A stretch of DNA of 64,000 bases, from the NCBI RefSeq assembly GCF_040183065.1, contig NC_091133.1:132792806-132856805 (forward strand), given 5' to 3'. The notes under the pieces are model-generated. The model ran no database searches. It saw only the letters and a program-made list of their open reading frames with translations, and was not told the origin of the DNA. The DNA is from Periplaneta americana (Eukaryota; Arthropoda; Insecta; Blattodea; Blattidae). Below, piece by piece: positions 20,921-32,786 of this stretch; position 1 is the first letter of the stretch; every line of letters begins with the position of its first letter. The position numbers were made by a program, and so were the translations under genes.

Positions 20921-20968
20921 AAAGGAGTCTCTGAGGATGAAGAAGCATATCCGAAACATGTCTGACTT
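20921..20968 (+). ncRNA. Hammerhead-like motif, decayed partner
   Basis: Same order as the opposite arm: CUGAGGA, GAAAC, AU, GUC. Helix I has a T.T mismatch at the core and helix II has lost pairing (GAAGA against UAUCC). Likely an inactive relic. Confidence 0.35.
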
Positions 20969-21043
20969 TTACTAATTTTTTAATAATTATATTATATCTA
21001 TTAGTGTTCATATAACTGTAATATATAATTTTTTACGTTTCTT

Positions 21044-21332
21044 ATCAAATCTATGAACATTGTATAATTGGCCCAACATGTGTGATTTATCTTTGAATAT
21101 GAATAATAAATTATTCAATATTTGATTTACCACATGTATAATATGATAGGTCCATACATAGTGTTCCGCCTATATACTGCGACAATGTAGAAATGTTTTA
21201 AAAATATTATTGATATAGCAGTAGATTAATAACAATATTAGTTACAGAGATAACGTTACAGAAAATATAATAAAACGAATAATCATGCTCCACAACTGTT
21301 ACAGACGCAAAGATAGATACTAATTATTAGAG

Positions 21333-21373
<41 letters not shown>

Positions 21374-22499
21374 TAGAAAACTTGAAGGAGTTCTTGCATT
21401 ATCGTGATTGTGTTCTCCGTTTATAATACTTAATTACATTTACATCCAATAACATCTATCAGATGTGGCAAAAACAAAATCACTCCTGTGTGGGGGGGGG
21501 GGAAATTACCTACAGCATTTATATTACATTTTAAAGCAAGTTTTGTAGTTGTACTATGGAGAGGTTAGCTAAACATTGGAAAGTTTTGAAATGATGAACA
21601 TCTATGATGTTACTACACAGTTCATCACTGTAACAAGAACAAATGTCTAACGCTCGGCTTATACCGTTCGAGGATTTATCGCTCGCGACAATTTTACCCA
21701 TCATGCATGTACGCTACCTATTGGATTATGTTATGAACTACTTGGCGCTCGAGCGAAAACGTCCGATGCTTTATATCATTCCACCAACACGTTTTACCTT
21801 CCATTCTTTTATCCATCATCTGCAAGACTTAAAAAATAGTCCGCAGTCTTGTGTTGAGAGAACTACGGTTTCCTTACAGTAAATTATGAGGGCTTGTAGT
21901 TTATCAGGTAATCTTCTGAGAATGTAACCTCGCTCTTACAGGAGTGAATAGGATGGATCAACTGTCAGCATCGGATTCACGAGTGTGAGCCAAGCCACAA
22001 ATACGTCTTAGGGTGCGCAATGTGCCAAAGCAATCCAAAGTGCAAGGCTCTGTTTTGGGTACAGCACACGGAGAGGCAAGCCAAGAGGTAATCATCTGTC
22101 ATTAATTTACCTGCCAGTGTATTTGTTCTCCTACACTATTAGACGACTTCTTAACATTTACTATCCAGTTAAGTAAGATGGCACGCAGGTAGAAAACCTT
22201 TTGCTGGAGACAGGGTATGGCCTTTTCTTTAAAGATGGGTTATGTAAAAAAAAAATACTCAAATTTGGCTCTGATGATTTTTTTCAGGCTTTACGAAGTA
22301 AAATAAGTGTTTTAAATTATGTCCAGATTTTGAAGGAAACACGCGTTTTCAACATCCCTGATGCAGTTATGTATTACCAATAGCGCTGAAATATAACGTC
22401 CAATGTTCAACTTCTTGAGGTAATTTGTTCAGGTATTCTACTGTGGATTACTATTTAATTTTATCCGTAATTGTTTGTGTCATTCTTGAATCAGACACT
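21044..22499. other. No gene seen
   Basis: Contains an (ATT)n tract at 21334-21373 and a run of ten G near 21492. No recognised gene or transposon. Confidence 0.55.
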
Positions 22500-22619
22500 C
22501 AAAGGTGGACCGTCTTGGATCAGTCCCTGCTAGAGCCAGGCCATATCCACAGAAAAATAACCTGATGAGCCCCAGGGTCCCGGAGGCACAAGCCCTTTCT
22601 GAATCAGCATCGTGAATCC

Positions 22620-22884
22620 GACGCTGACAGGTGGTCATCCTGCCTTATCCCCTGAAAGAGTCAGATTCTATACGAGTAGTCTGATAATTCCAAGGAAACC
22701 GGAGATGATAGATGAAATTAGGAGGAGATAGAGGAATAATAGAGGGAAACAGGAGTGCCCCGAGAAAAGCCCTCTACAACATCTGCTTTTTTGAGAACAA
22801 ATTTCATCACGTCCTGACCGGGGATTGAACCTGGATGGAAAATCAGCGTGCTGACACTTGAGCCACAAATGCTGCCTGTAGACT
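22620..22884 (-). mobile_element. tRNA-derived SINE, family 6
   Basis: The minus strand from 22884 carries an A-box-like TGGCTCAAGTGTCAGCACG and B-box-like GGTTCAATCCCCGG, about 45 bp apart. A GC-richer body follows with no similarity to the other SINEs here. The left limit is uncertain and the repeat may start near 22500. Confidence 0.6.
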
Positions 22885-22944
22885 ATTATGGCCTGTTATT
22901 TCTTTATACAGCCCTACAATTTTAGATACACTATCGAAATATTA

Positions 22945-22970
22945 TTACTATTATTATTATTATTAGTATT

Positions 22971-23011
<41 letters not shown>
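22945..23011. repeat. (ATT)n microsatellite
   Basis: Abuts the 3' tail of RTE copy C, and a mirrored (AAT)n/(ATT)n tract abuts its 5' truncation point at 24057-24123. Confidence 0.85.
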
Positions 23012-23012
<1 letters not shown>

Positions 23013-24056
23013 TACTTACTTACTGGCTTTTAAGGAACCCGGAGGTTTATTGCCGCCCTCACATAAGCCCGCCATTAGTCCCTATCCAGACCAAGATCAA
23101 TCCATTCGCTATCATCATATCTCACCTCCCTCAAATCCATTTTAATATTATCTTCCCATCTACGTCTCGGCCTCCCTAAAGGTCTTTTTCCCTCCGGCTT
23201 CCCAACTAACACTCTATATGCATTTCTGGATTCGCCCATACGTGCTACATGCCCTGCCCATCTCGAACGTCTGGATTTAATGTTCCTAATTATGTCAGGT
23301 GAAGAATACAATGCGTGCAGTTCTGCGTTGTGTAACTTTCTCCATTCTCCTGTAACTTCATCCCTCTTAGCCCCAAATATTTTCCTAAGCACCTTACTCT
23401 CAAACATCCTTAACCTATGTTCCTCTCTCAAAGTGAGAGTCCAAGTTTCACAACCATAAAGAACAACCGGTAATAACTTTTATAAATTGTAACTTTCAGA
23501 TTTTTTGACAGCAAAAATGAGGAAAGCTTCTCAACCGAATAATAACAGGCATTTCCCATATTTCTTCTGTGTTTAATTTCCTTCCGAGTGTCATTTATAT
23601 TTGTTACTGTTGCTTCAAGATATCTGAACTTCTCCACCTCTTCAAAAGATAAATTTCCAATTTTTATATTTCCATTTCGTACAATATTCTCGTCACGAGA
23701 CATAATCATATACTTTGTCTTTTCGGGATTTACTTCCAAACATATCTCTTTACTTGCTTCAAGTAAAATTCCCGTGTTTTCCCTAATCGTTTGTGGATTT
23801 TCTCCTAACATATTCACGTCATCCGCATAGACAAGCAGCTGATGTAACCCGTTCAATTCCAAACCCTCTCTGTTATCCTTGACTTTCCTAATGGCATATC
23901 TAGAGTAAAGTTGAAAAGTAAAGGTGATAGTGCATCTCCTTGCTTTAGCCCACAGTGAATTGGAAAATTATCTGACAAAAACTGACCTATACGGACTCTG
24001 CTGTACGTTTCACTGAGACACATTTTAATTAATCTAACTAGTTTCTTGGGAATACC
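23012..24056 (-). mobile_element. RTE-like LINE, copy C, 5'-truncated
   Basis: Minus strand. It is truncated within the codons for [11 protein letters not shown] at 24056. Motif B is present, YADDVNMLG is intact in the 23428-23862 frame, and the C-terminal block ([24 protein letters not shown]) is in the 23075-23431 frame. The two frames are separated by a small deletion near 23475. A stop replaces a codon before WRAYVRAA near 23075. The tail is (AAGTAA)n. Both flanks are trinucleotide arrays, so the target duplication cannot be read. Confidence 0.9.
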
Positions 24057-24095
<39 letters not shown>

Positions 24096-24123
24096 TATTA
24101 TTATTATTATTATTATTATTATT
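24057..24123. repeat. (AAT)n then (ATT)n microsatellite
   Basis: The array flips from AAT to ATT units near 24094, giving an imperfect palindrome next to the LINE truncation point. Confidence 0.85.
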
Positions 24124-25205
24124 GCAGGATTATTATTATTTCTATTCGAAATTCGTCAATAATTCCCTGAAAGGAATAGAACATCTTAATTTTACTTCTT
24201 GACTAGAGTAAAGCTTTTTATTTGTGCAACATGAGTGTACAATGAAGAGAACAACCCTTGCCGTGTTGGAACATTAGAATGACGACCACTACACTCAAAT
24301 TGAGTGATGCTCCTTCCCCTCAACCATTTCCGAAAATAAAGACACGTTGATCAGGTTCGGATTCATTGTTATTATTTTTTTCTGTTCACTACATCGCTAG
24401 TTCCAAGTGGAAACGAGGCCTTAGTTATTGTATTCGTTGAGTGCATAGCTGTAGAGAACTGGTACAGAGTTGCTTCTGTGAAGCCCACGATATGCTCTTC
24501 ATTGGGAATTCGCAGTCAGTTTGTTCATAAATATTCCATTAGAACAAACTGCATTCCGGGTTGCATACGGTCCGTGGTTGTAAACATTAGAAGATCGTAC
24601 AACGTGAGATAAATACAGAAACTCCCTAAATTCATTATTCTCATCTCTCAACTGCAACTGAAGCTCGAATTCCAATGTATGCAGATCGCGTTTTATGACG
24701 AATTGCCTCTCTCTGGCTAAACTGGCTTAGGATTACGCGAGCTCGGATTCGAACCCGGTCCGTGGAAATATTCGTGATAGACAAGTTCCCTTTACATTAT
24801 AAATTTTATACTACCAACACTCACTGTCATCCTACTCTTCTCTTCATTTTATATAGTTTCAGGGTAAGTTGTACCATCTTCGGTGATGCAGGACGGAGTT
24901 TACCAGCCAAAATGCTGCTGTTCGTCTGTATAACACTTGCGATCATGCATCTTATCATACGAAGACGATCGATGCCGATATCCACTTTCATCCGGCAGTG
25001 TGCTCGGTGTTAACTTGTGGACTCCTGTGAAGAATGTTAACGGCGGCAGACAAAAGCAGTCTAAATGACGTCACGCTCACATTCGGGGATGATTTATGGC
25101 ACGCATAGGCAAATACATTACAGGACTACTGAAATTGTAATCGTTGTTGCCCTGGTATTAAAAATGGGAACTATAATTACATAGCCTGAACAAATTCTAT
25201 GTTGC
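24124..25205. other. No gene seen
   Basis: A tRNA-like B-box complement (GGATTCGAACCCGG, 24739-24752) is the only suggestive signal, without a convincing A-box. Confidence 0.55.

Positions 25206-25207
<2 letters not shown>

Positions 25208-25268
<61 letters not shown>
25208..25268. repeat. (ATT)n microsatellite
   Basis: About 20 units, immediately upstream of a LINE relic. Confidence 0.9.
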
Positions 25269-25269
<1 letters not shown>

Positions 25270-25805
25270 TACTTCAACTGATTCAGTTAAATTGGAAAAT
25301 ATTCAAAGAAAATTTATTTCCTGATGTGCTTTTCGATTTATACCCAATTCCTCTGACTTCAATTATGAGATTACCTGTAAATATTTTAACTGTTGTAGCA
25401 TTTATTCTAGACGTCAAAATCTTGATTATCAATTTTTTTTTACAAAGTTATCAAGGGTGATATTGATTGTGAGTCTATCATAAACAACATCAGCCTTCGT
25501 ATTCCTACAAAAGGTTTAAGATTTCAAAAAAAAATTTATAACAGAAATTCAAAATCACTTTCTCCAGTCTGTAGGTGCATAAAATATGTCAATTTCCATG
25601 GGCACAATTTAGATCCTTTTAAAGTATAGTTTCGTTTTTATTATTAGTATTTACTGTTGTTGTTCTCAATATGTATGTTTTTATTGATTTAAGATATTAT
25701 TTATTTACTTTTGCTCCTTTGTATCTTCTGTTTGTGTACTGTGCTGAACTATAATTGGCCTCTGGCTGTTGTTCAGCACACAAATATTAATATTAAATAA
25801 ATAAA
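25269..25805 (+). mobile_element. Jockey/I-like LINE 3' end relic
   Basis: Plus-strand translation in shifting frames gives SVKLENIQRKFIS, RFIPNSSDFNYE, YSRRQNLDYQF and LRIPTKGLRFQKKFYNRN. This order is typical of the C-terminal tail of jockey-like ORF2 proteins. A 3' UTR and an (AAATA)-rich end follow. Frames are broken at poly-T and poly-A runs. Clade assignment is tentative. Confidence 0.6.
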
Positions 25806-25875
25806 AATAAATCATTATCGTCATCATCATCATCATTACACCCCAAAGGTTGAACACAAAATGATTTACCAATTA

Positions 25876-26117
25876 AATTGAGACCCGGAATCCAAGAGGG
25901 GCCCAAGTCCATTACATCAAACATTTGGGAAATTGAAAAACATGTTTGCTGTTGCTACAAAATGCCTCTGACTAATTATTTTTTTATTTCGTAAGTACAT
26001 CTCCATTACATCTTTTCATATAACCATGGCAACAAGCTTCTACTAATTATTTTGCATGAGAAATAAATTTTTAAAGTGATTAAATATTGGGCCCCTCTTG
26101 GATTCCAAGTCTCAATT
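25876..26117. mobile_element. Short MITE with 31-bp inverted ends
   Basis: 25876-25906 and 26087-26117 are inverted repeats with two mismatches, containing GGAATCCAAGAGGGGCCCAA. The 180-bp centre is unremarkable. No coding potential, and I cannot assign a superfamily. Confidence 0.7.
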
Positions 26118-26473
26118 ATATTTTAACTACAATGTGCATACCACATATTATGGTTATTGGTTTAAAATGTGCATATGAACGTATTGGTTGAGCATTAAAC
26201 TGAAAACCATTGAGAAAACATTCTGGCTTCTACCGTAACCGTTCATATCAACAGCCTGTCTTTAATATTCAAAGATGTTCGCCAACATCTAATCACTTAC
26301 CAACAGAATAAAAGTTACTATTATGATGACTACAAATTCTAAATCGGCTTTACAAAACAGATTTTATACTTAAACAATAACAGAAGTAATAACGGAATAC
26401 ATAGAATTAGGCACAGAAATCAAGGAGGTGTGGAAGGTCATGGGAGTCATCGAACGTCTAATAGTACTCTCAA
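26118..26473. other. No gene seen
   Basis: No recognised pattern. Confidence 0.5.
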
Positions 26474-26488
26474 CCAACGGCATCATAC

Positions 26489-27949
26489 TTACTTACAAAT
26501 GGCTTTTAAGGAACCCGAAGGTTCATTGCCGCCCTCACATAAGCCCGCCAGCGGTCCCTATCCTGTGCAAGATTAATCCAGTCTCTATCATCATACCCCA
26601 CCTCCCTCAAATCCATTTTAATATTATCCTCCCATCTACGTCTCGGCCTCCCTAAAGGTCTTTTTCCCTCCGGTCTCCCAACTAACACTCTATATGCATT
26701 TCTGGATTCGCCCATACGTGCTACATGCCCTGCCCATCTCAAACGTCTGGATTTAATGTTCCTAATTATGTCAGGTGAAGAATACAATGCGTGCAGTTCA
26801 GTGTTGTGTAACTTTCTCCATTCTCCTGTAACTTCATCCCGCTTAGCCCCAAATATTTTCCTTAGCACCTTATTCTCAAACACCCTGAACCTATGTTCCT
26901 CTCTCAGAGTGAGAGTCCAAGTTTCACAACCATACAGAACAACCGGTAATATAACTGTTTTATAAATTCTAACTTTCAGATTTTTGGACAGCAGACTGGA
27001 TGATAAGAGCTTCTCAACCGAATAATAACACGCATTTCCCATATTTATTCTGCGTTTAATTTCCTCCCGAGTGTCATTTATATATGTTACTGTTGCTCCA
27101 AGATATTTGAATTTTTCCACCTCTTCGAAGGATAAATCTCCAATTTTTATATTTCCATTTCGTACAATATTCTGGTCACGAGACATAATCATATACTTTG
27201 TCTTTTCGGGATTTACTTCCAAACCGATCGCTCTACTTGCTTCAAGTAAAATTTCCGTGTTTTCCCTAATCGTTTGTGGATTTTCTCCTAATATATTCAC
27301 GTCATCCGCATAGACAAGAAGCTGATGTAACCCGTTCAATTCCAAACCCTGCCTGTTATCCTCAACTTTCCTAATGGCATATTCTAGAGCGAAGTTAAAA
27401 AGTAAAGGTGATAGTGCATCTCCCTGCTTTAGCCCGCAGTGAATTGGAAAAGCATCGGATAGAAACTGACCTATACGGACTCTGCTGTATGTTTCACTGA
27501 GACACATTTTAATTAATCGAACTAGTTTCTTGGGAATACGAAATTCAATAAGAATATCATATAATACTTCCCTCTTAACCGAGTCATAAGCCTTTTTGAA
27601 ATCTATGAATAACTGATGTACTGTACCCTTATACTCCCATTTTTTCTCCATTATCTGTCGAATACAAAAAATCTGATCAATAGTCGATCTATTACGCCGA
27701 AAACCGCACTGATGATCCCGAATAATTTCATCTACGTACGGAGTTAATCTTCTCAAAAGAATATTGGACAAAATTTTGTGCGACGTCAACAAAAGTGATA
27801 TTCCTCGAAAGGTATCACAGTTGGTTTTGTCCCCCTTTTTAAAAATAGGTACAATTATGGACTCCTTCCATTGTTCTGGTACAATTTCCTTTTCCCAAAT
27901 AGCAAGTACAAGTTTATAAATTTCGCTATATAATGCACTCCCACCCTCT
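26489..27949 (-). mobile_element. RTE-like LINE, copy D, young 5'-truncated insert
   Basis: Exact 15-bp target duplication CCAACGGCATCATAC at 26474-26488 and 27950-27964. The insert is truncated within the region before the RT ([20 protein letters not shown]) and ends in a short AAGTAAG tail. The reading frame is uninterrupted from the truncation point to the normal stop, which with the perfect duplication points to recent insertion. Confidence 0.95.
26506..27949 (-). CDS. RTE reverse transcriptase, open 3' portion
   Basis: About 481 codons are open from the truncation point to the natural stop (…AAMNLRVP). Counted from the leucine-threonine LTSHK at 27792, motif A ([11 protein letters not shown]) is at residues 62-72, motif B ([12 protein letters not shown]) near 121-132, YADD at 161-164 and NPEKTKYM after it. 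The C-terminal block [20 protein letters not shown] lies near the end. It lacks the endonuclease and the true start, so it cannot make a complete retrotransposase. It is the best template here for the family RT sequence. Confidence 0.9.
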
Positions 27950-28177
27950 CCAACGGCATCATACCGAAGATATTAGTCCAGCAGCTACACTCTCTACATC
28001 TGCAACATATTTTACCACTGTTTAAGAAATCAGTAATTTTAGATACATGTCACATTGTCCGACGTTTTCTAAATGCTGAATAATTTGTGATGCTTGAAGT
28101 AAATCCATATCATTAAGCCAAGTAGACCTACCATTTTTCCCTTTTAGAAAAATGAGAGAAATAAACTCATAATAATC

Positions 28178-28216
<39 letters not shown>

Positions 28217-28224
28217 GCAACAAC

Positions 28225-28282
<58 letters not shown>
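28178..28282. repeat. (TAA)n microsatellite with (CAA) interruption
   Basis: Two TAA blocks around AGCAACAACAATAA. On the minus strand it is the tail of the LINE relic that follows. Confidence 0.85.
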
Positions 28283-28400
28283 TTCATATTCATTCATACT
28301 CTTCTTCCATGGGCAGGTCTTTCACTGCAAACCCAACATCCTCCAATCTTTCCTATTTTCTGCCTTCCTCTTTGTCTCCTCATATGACCCATATATCTTA
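28283..28400 (-). pseudogene. LINE C-terminal relic
   Basis: The minus strand reads IYGSYEETKRKAENRKDWRM, a common ending of RTE/jockey-like ORF2 proteins. A stop and (TTA)n tail follow. Only about 35 residues remain. Confidence 0.45.
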
Positions 28401-29265
28401 ATGTCGTCTATTGTTTGCAGTTTTTCTTGGGAAAGGTAAATGCAGTAGCTTCCCGTTAGTTTCCGCACACCACACTCTCTTTCGCATCTTAAAAGATTCC
28501 AGGGGGCCCCAGCGTCGAGGTGAGGAGAGTGGATTTGACTAATTAAGCCCTCCGGACTTCATCGAAATTTATGAAAAAGTAACAATAATAATAACAATGA
28601 TATGAAAATGGAAAATTACTGGTATGTAAATAATGGGTATTCATAATACGTGTTTAATATGTCAGATTGGCAATACTCGTACATAAAACCAACTTTTTCT
28701 CATCATTTCGATCGGAACTCAGCTAAGAACAGTTGGGTCTCAATGCGGGAAATTTACAAACTTTCCTGATGATAGATACATCTTGCGTCAGAGTTAAACT
28801 CCATTGGTCTGTTGTCTCTGATTACTAGTGCTAGGATTTTGATGAAATTGCATCTTTTTTCTAGTAAGCCAGAAACATAGCTGCTTTAGTATTTATATGT
28901 TATGTGATAAACTGAGTGTTTTGAGACATATTTGTTAGGGAATTTTTTTGCATTTTTTTGCCTGTTTCAACTAATAAGAGCATCTTTTGTTTTATTCGGT
29001 CATTTTTTAGGCATTTTCATTTAATTTTGGCCATAAATCCCCCTTATTAATGTAAAATAATGTTCATTTCCTTTGATATATATTTTCTTTACATATTTTT
29101 TCCATGAATACCCATTATTTTGTATAATATTTTAATCGTTTTTCTACACAAATATTGTCATTTTAACGTAGTACACCCCATGTAATGGATCAGTCCAACC
29201 ACACCTTCAATATAGACTCCTCTATACCTGCTAATTACAGATAAGAGAGTGGCCTCGTGGTAGAC
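28401..29265. other. No gene seen
   Basis: No recognised gene. 28495-28565 is GC-richer than its surroundings but matches nothing I know. Confidence 0.5.
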
Positions 29266-29278
29266 TACATGGAAACTA

Positions 29279-29378
29279 AAGGTAAAGTAAATCCATGGCG
29301 CTACAGCCCATGAAGGGCCAAGACCGACCAGCTGACTGCTGACCTCACGTCCACATGCCGACGCAGAAGTGACGATCA
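29279..29378. mobile_element. Short SINE fragment with target duplication
   Basis: A 100-bp insert beginning AAGGTAAAGTAAATCCATGG, flanked by perfect 13-bp repeats TACATGGAAACTA at 29266-29278 and 29379-29391. The body (GCGCTACAGCCCATGAAGGG, CCTCACGTCCACATGCCGA) resembles a SINE common in arthropod genomes. That recognition is from memory and should be checked. No tRNA head is retained. Confidence 0.75.
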
Positions 29379-29391
29379 TACATGGAAACTA

Positions 29392-30400
29392 CATCAGGTA
29401 AAATAATTTAATTTAATTTAGTAGCCTGACCCAATATTTTGGATTTGCCCTGCGACACAGAATAGCTCACATTAAAATTTAAAATGAAAAATTATATAAA
29501 CAGGTTTCAGACGAAAGTGAATAAGACATGAGAAAAAAAATAGAACCAAGTGTAATTTATATTGAATGTACACCATAAAGATGCTGACGAAATAACGCTA
29601 CAGAAAATTTTATTATTGTTGTGACGATCTCTTGTATTTTTCCCTCCGCTTTACAAAGGCTTTCGGTATGGTGCCTCTCGCTCCGAAGAAGAGACCGGCA
29701 ACTGTCTAAATATCAAGCAGTACAAAACCTCTTTGTGCGAGATAGTGCGTATTTGCTTGTTTTCCGCACAGAACCAATACGCGGTGAGTGTGAAATACCA
29801 CATTCAGTATTCCCAACGTAACACACATAACAATTTCCCTCTTCTTACCGCTTAAGCGCGACATTCATTTTACTGCTTTAGGCTTTTAAAATATTATTTT
29901 TAGAGACGTTTAACATAGTAATAATTATAAATTGGAAACTTACCACTGCAATTTCATCTAAATTGCAATGTTAATTATTGTTTTTAAATATTTGCAAAAA
30001 TTAAGTAAAGTCTACTACTCCACGAAACTTATTGCATTCCTGATACAAGTAACATTAAGGAAGTCGTGAAAAAATCAACGAGATTCCAGATGCCGATGTT
30101 ATTACTGCAATATGTTATATAAATAATATTGTTAAAATATTAAAATGAAAAATAAATCATTACATAACCTTACCGTTTGTTTTAAGTTCGCATTTATAGA
30201 CTGGGGGAAAAAAAAGACAGACGTATATCACGGCCTGCTGGAGTATAGTAAACACAGAAAACGTTTTACAGCAACAATGTTGAAGAAAGATATTTTGGTG
30301 TTCCGAAGTTGCCGTCATTAAACAGAAACCAAGATGGAGATTTCATTGCAACTAATTAGAAATTCGTCTTTCAGGTATGTAATAAACGATCTTCGCACAA
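29392..30400. other. No gene seen
   Basis: Largely AT-rich unique sequence. Confidence 0.55.
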
Positions 30401-30537
30401 AATAATGTACGATACACGAGCGGTATGTTTGTTTTCATGTTCTCGAAAATTAAAAAAGCTCAACTACGTTTTGCTTTTTCAATCTTTTTCTCGAACATGA
30501 AAACTTCAACATACCGCTCTTGTAACGTATATTACTA
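30401..30537. repeat. Foldback/hairpin repeat
   Basis: Arms of about 45 bp pair across a 35-bp loop. One side holds CACGAGCGGTATGTTTG and TTTTCATGTTCTCGA, the other TCGAACATGAAAAC and CAACATACCGCTCTTGT. It could be a small foldback transposon. The ACGAGCGG and ATAATGTAC words recall the terminal hairpin of the recombinase-like repeats, but the match is weak. Confidence 0.6.
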
Positions 30538-31707
30538 TTACCTACTAAGCCAATTATGTAAGATCAATTTTAGGGCATTTTTTTTTAAGATTTTTAGGTC
30601 ATAAATGCATTGTTTTTAGGACATTTTTTCATGATTTATAGGTCATCAAAATCCTAGCCCTACTGATTACAGTCATGGACTCTACTCGAGTCATTTCTGT
30701 AGTGTCCTTGAGACTGAAAATTGTTAGCAGACTTCCCCATCTATATCACCTGTGGAAGTACCTAGGCCTATATATGAAATGCAGTTACCTGGACGAATCT
30801 GTGTTAAACTTCAGAGGCAAGAGGTTAGAAAAGACAAGAAATGGGTAAGCAAGTAGTATCGTCAACAAAACATTCTGACTGGCTGCTATCCAGTTTGTCG
30901 CATAGCTCTCTTCAGTGTGGTAGTGAATGAAAGTTAACCCACGGGTCATGATCAACGTTTTCAGTGTGGTTAGTGCTGTTAGTGTATGCACGGAGGTGTG
31001 CACAGATAAGTCCCGGTATCTGTACCTACCTAAATGGTCTGTAAGCAGGAGGACTTCCATCTGCCCAATCAACCTCGCGGGAACAAACTTCACCACGTGA
31101 TTCTACAACGCATTACGCAGTGTTATGGACAGAGATTGAAACGGTTTCCATGTACAGTATGAGAACAAAAACGTAGGCTATTCCCTGCCTCTTCCCTTTC
31201 CGTTATGAAGGTGAAATAGGTACAGGCAGGCCACGTGTGCGAGTCATTTATCACGCCGCATCGTGGGAGGAGCGCTAATGGCATGCCTTGGACGTCAAGT
31301 GGGAGATTGGCAAACGTGACTCTGGTTAACAGGGTTGCAGATAATAACTGATTAACATTCTGCTAAATTACGTTTCCTTGTAACTTGGAGGAAATTAATT
31401 TTTGTTTGAACGGGTTCGTAACTCATCTCGAACATGGAAACCTGAATATTCAACGACTCAGTCTGCTGGAGACACAGAGCTGTTCCTTCATTCTATTTCC
31501 AACCGTCTACCTTGCAGGTAACGACTTGGATACAATTATCTGGAAGTAACGACAGTTGAAGAGTACACAATCAAAGTCCACTTCTCTTAATGGTGATATC
31601 ATCTAATGTAGTATAGACTTTAGTGTTGTTTTGTTTCTTATTCAAAATGGTAAAGGAGAAATATCATCATGGATACAGTAATTCTTTCCTTTCATATTAT
31701 ATTCCAT
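30538..31707. other. No gene seen
   Basis: One 103-codon minus frame (30785-31096) has no recognisable motif. Confidence 0.55.
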
Positions 31708-31719
31708 AGATCTTACATT

Positions 31720-32744
31720 CTAGTTCGATTAATTAAAATGTGTCTCAGTGAAACGTACAGCAGAATTCGTATAGGTCAGTTTCTGTCAGATGCTTTTCCA
31801 ATTCACTGCGGGCTAAAGCAAGGAGATGCACTATCACCTTTACTTTTTAACTTCGCTTTAGAATATGCCATTAGGAAAGTCCAGGATAACAGAGAGGGTT
31901 TGGAATTGAACGGGTTACATCAGCTGCTTGTCTATGCGGATGACGTGAATATGTTAGGAGAAAACCCACAAACGATTAGGAAAAACACGAGAATTTTACT
32001 TGAAGCAAGTAAAGAGATAGGTTTGGAAGTAAATCCCGAAAAGACAAAGCCTATGATTATGTCTCGTGACGAGAATATTGTACGAAATGGAAATATAAAA
32101 ATTGGAAATTAATCTTTTGAAGAGGTGGAGAAGTTCAAATATCTTGGAGCAACAGGAACAAATATAAATGATACTCGGGAGGAAATTAAACACAGAATAA
32201 ATATGGGAAATGCGTGTTATTATTCGGTTGAGATCATCTAGTCTGCTGTCAAAAAATCTGAAAGTTAGAATTTATAAAACAGTTATATTACCGGTTGTTC
32301 TTTATGGTTGTGAAACTTGGACTCTCACTTTGAGAGAGGAACATAGGTTAAGGGTATTTGAGAATAAGGTGCTTAGGAAAATACTTGGGGCTAAGAGGGA
32401 TGAAGTTACAGGAGAATGGAGAAAGTTACACAACACAGAACTGCACGCATTGTATTCTTCATCTGACATAATTAGGAACATTAAATCCAGACGTTTGAGA
32501 TGGACAGGGCATGTAGCACGTATGGGCGAATCCAGAAATGCATATAGAGTGTTAGTTGGGAGGCCGGAGGGAAAAAGTCCTTTACGGAGGCCGAGACGTA
32601 GATGGGAAGATAATATTAAAATGGATTTGAGGGAGGTGGGATATGATGATAGAGAATGGATTAATCTTGCTCAGGATAGGGACCAATGGCGGGCTTATGT
32701 GAGGGCGGCAATGAACTTACGGGTTCCTTAAAAGCCGGAAGGTA

Positions 32745-32784
<40 letters not shown>
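31720..32784 (+). mobile_element. RTE-like LINE, copy E, 5'-truncated
   Basis: 12-bp duplication AGATCTTACATT at 31708-31719 and 32785-32796. The insert begins at [13 protein letters not shown], so motif A is missing, but motif B and YADDVNMLG are present. A stop interrupts at 32110-32112 (leucine codon lost after IGN). An 8-bp deletion near 32232 (between SVE and SSLLS) shifts the frame, and the C-terminal block is then open to 32731. The tail is (AAGT)n, 32740-32784. Confidence 0.95.
32210..32731 (+). pseudogene. RTE C-terminal domain of copy E
   Basis: Open from [20 protein letters not shown] to the natural stop after LRVP, with [13 protein letters not shown]. The predicted start methionine is a frameshift product and not an original start. 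Confidence 0.8.

Positions 32785-32786
<2 letters not shown>

Larger units (their letters stand above)
20754..21043. mobile_element. Foldback with Penelope-like termini
   Basis: Two arms of about 120 bp (20754-20873 and 20924-21043) are imperfect inverted copies around a 50-bp centre. Each outer arm runs AAGAAACGTAAAAAATTATA, and each inner arm holds a CTGAGGATG...CCGAAA...TGTCTGACTTTT module. That module resembles the one in the Penelope inverted pair at 57427-58340 in order and spacing. No protein frame is present. Placement in Penelope-like elements is inferred only from this module. Confidence 0.55.
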
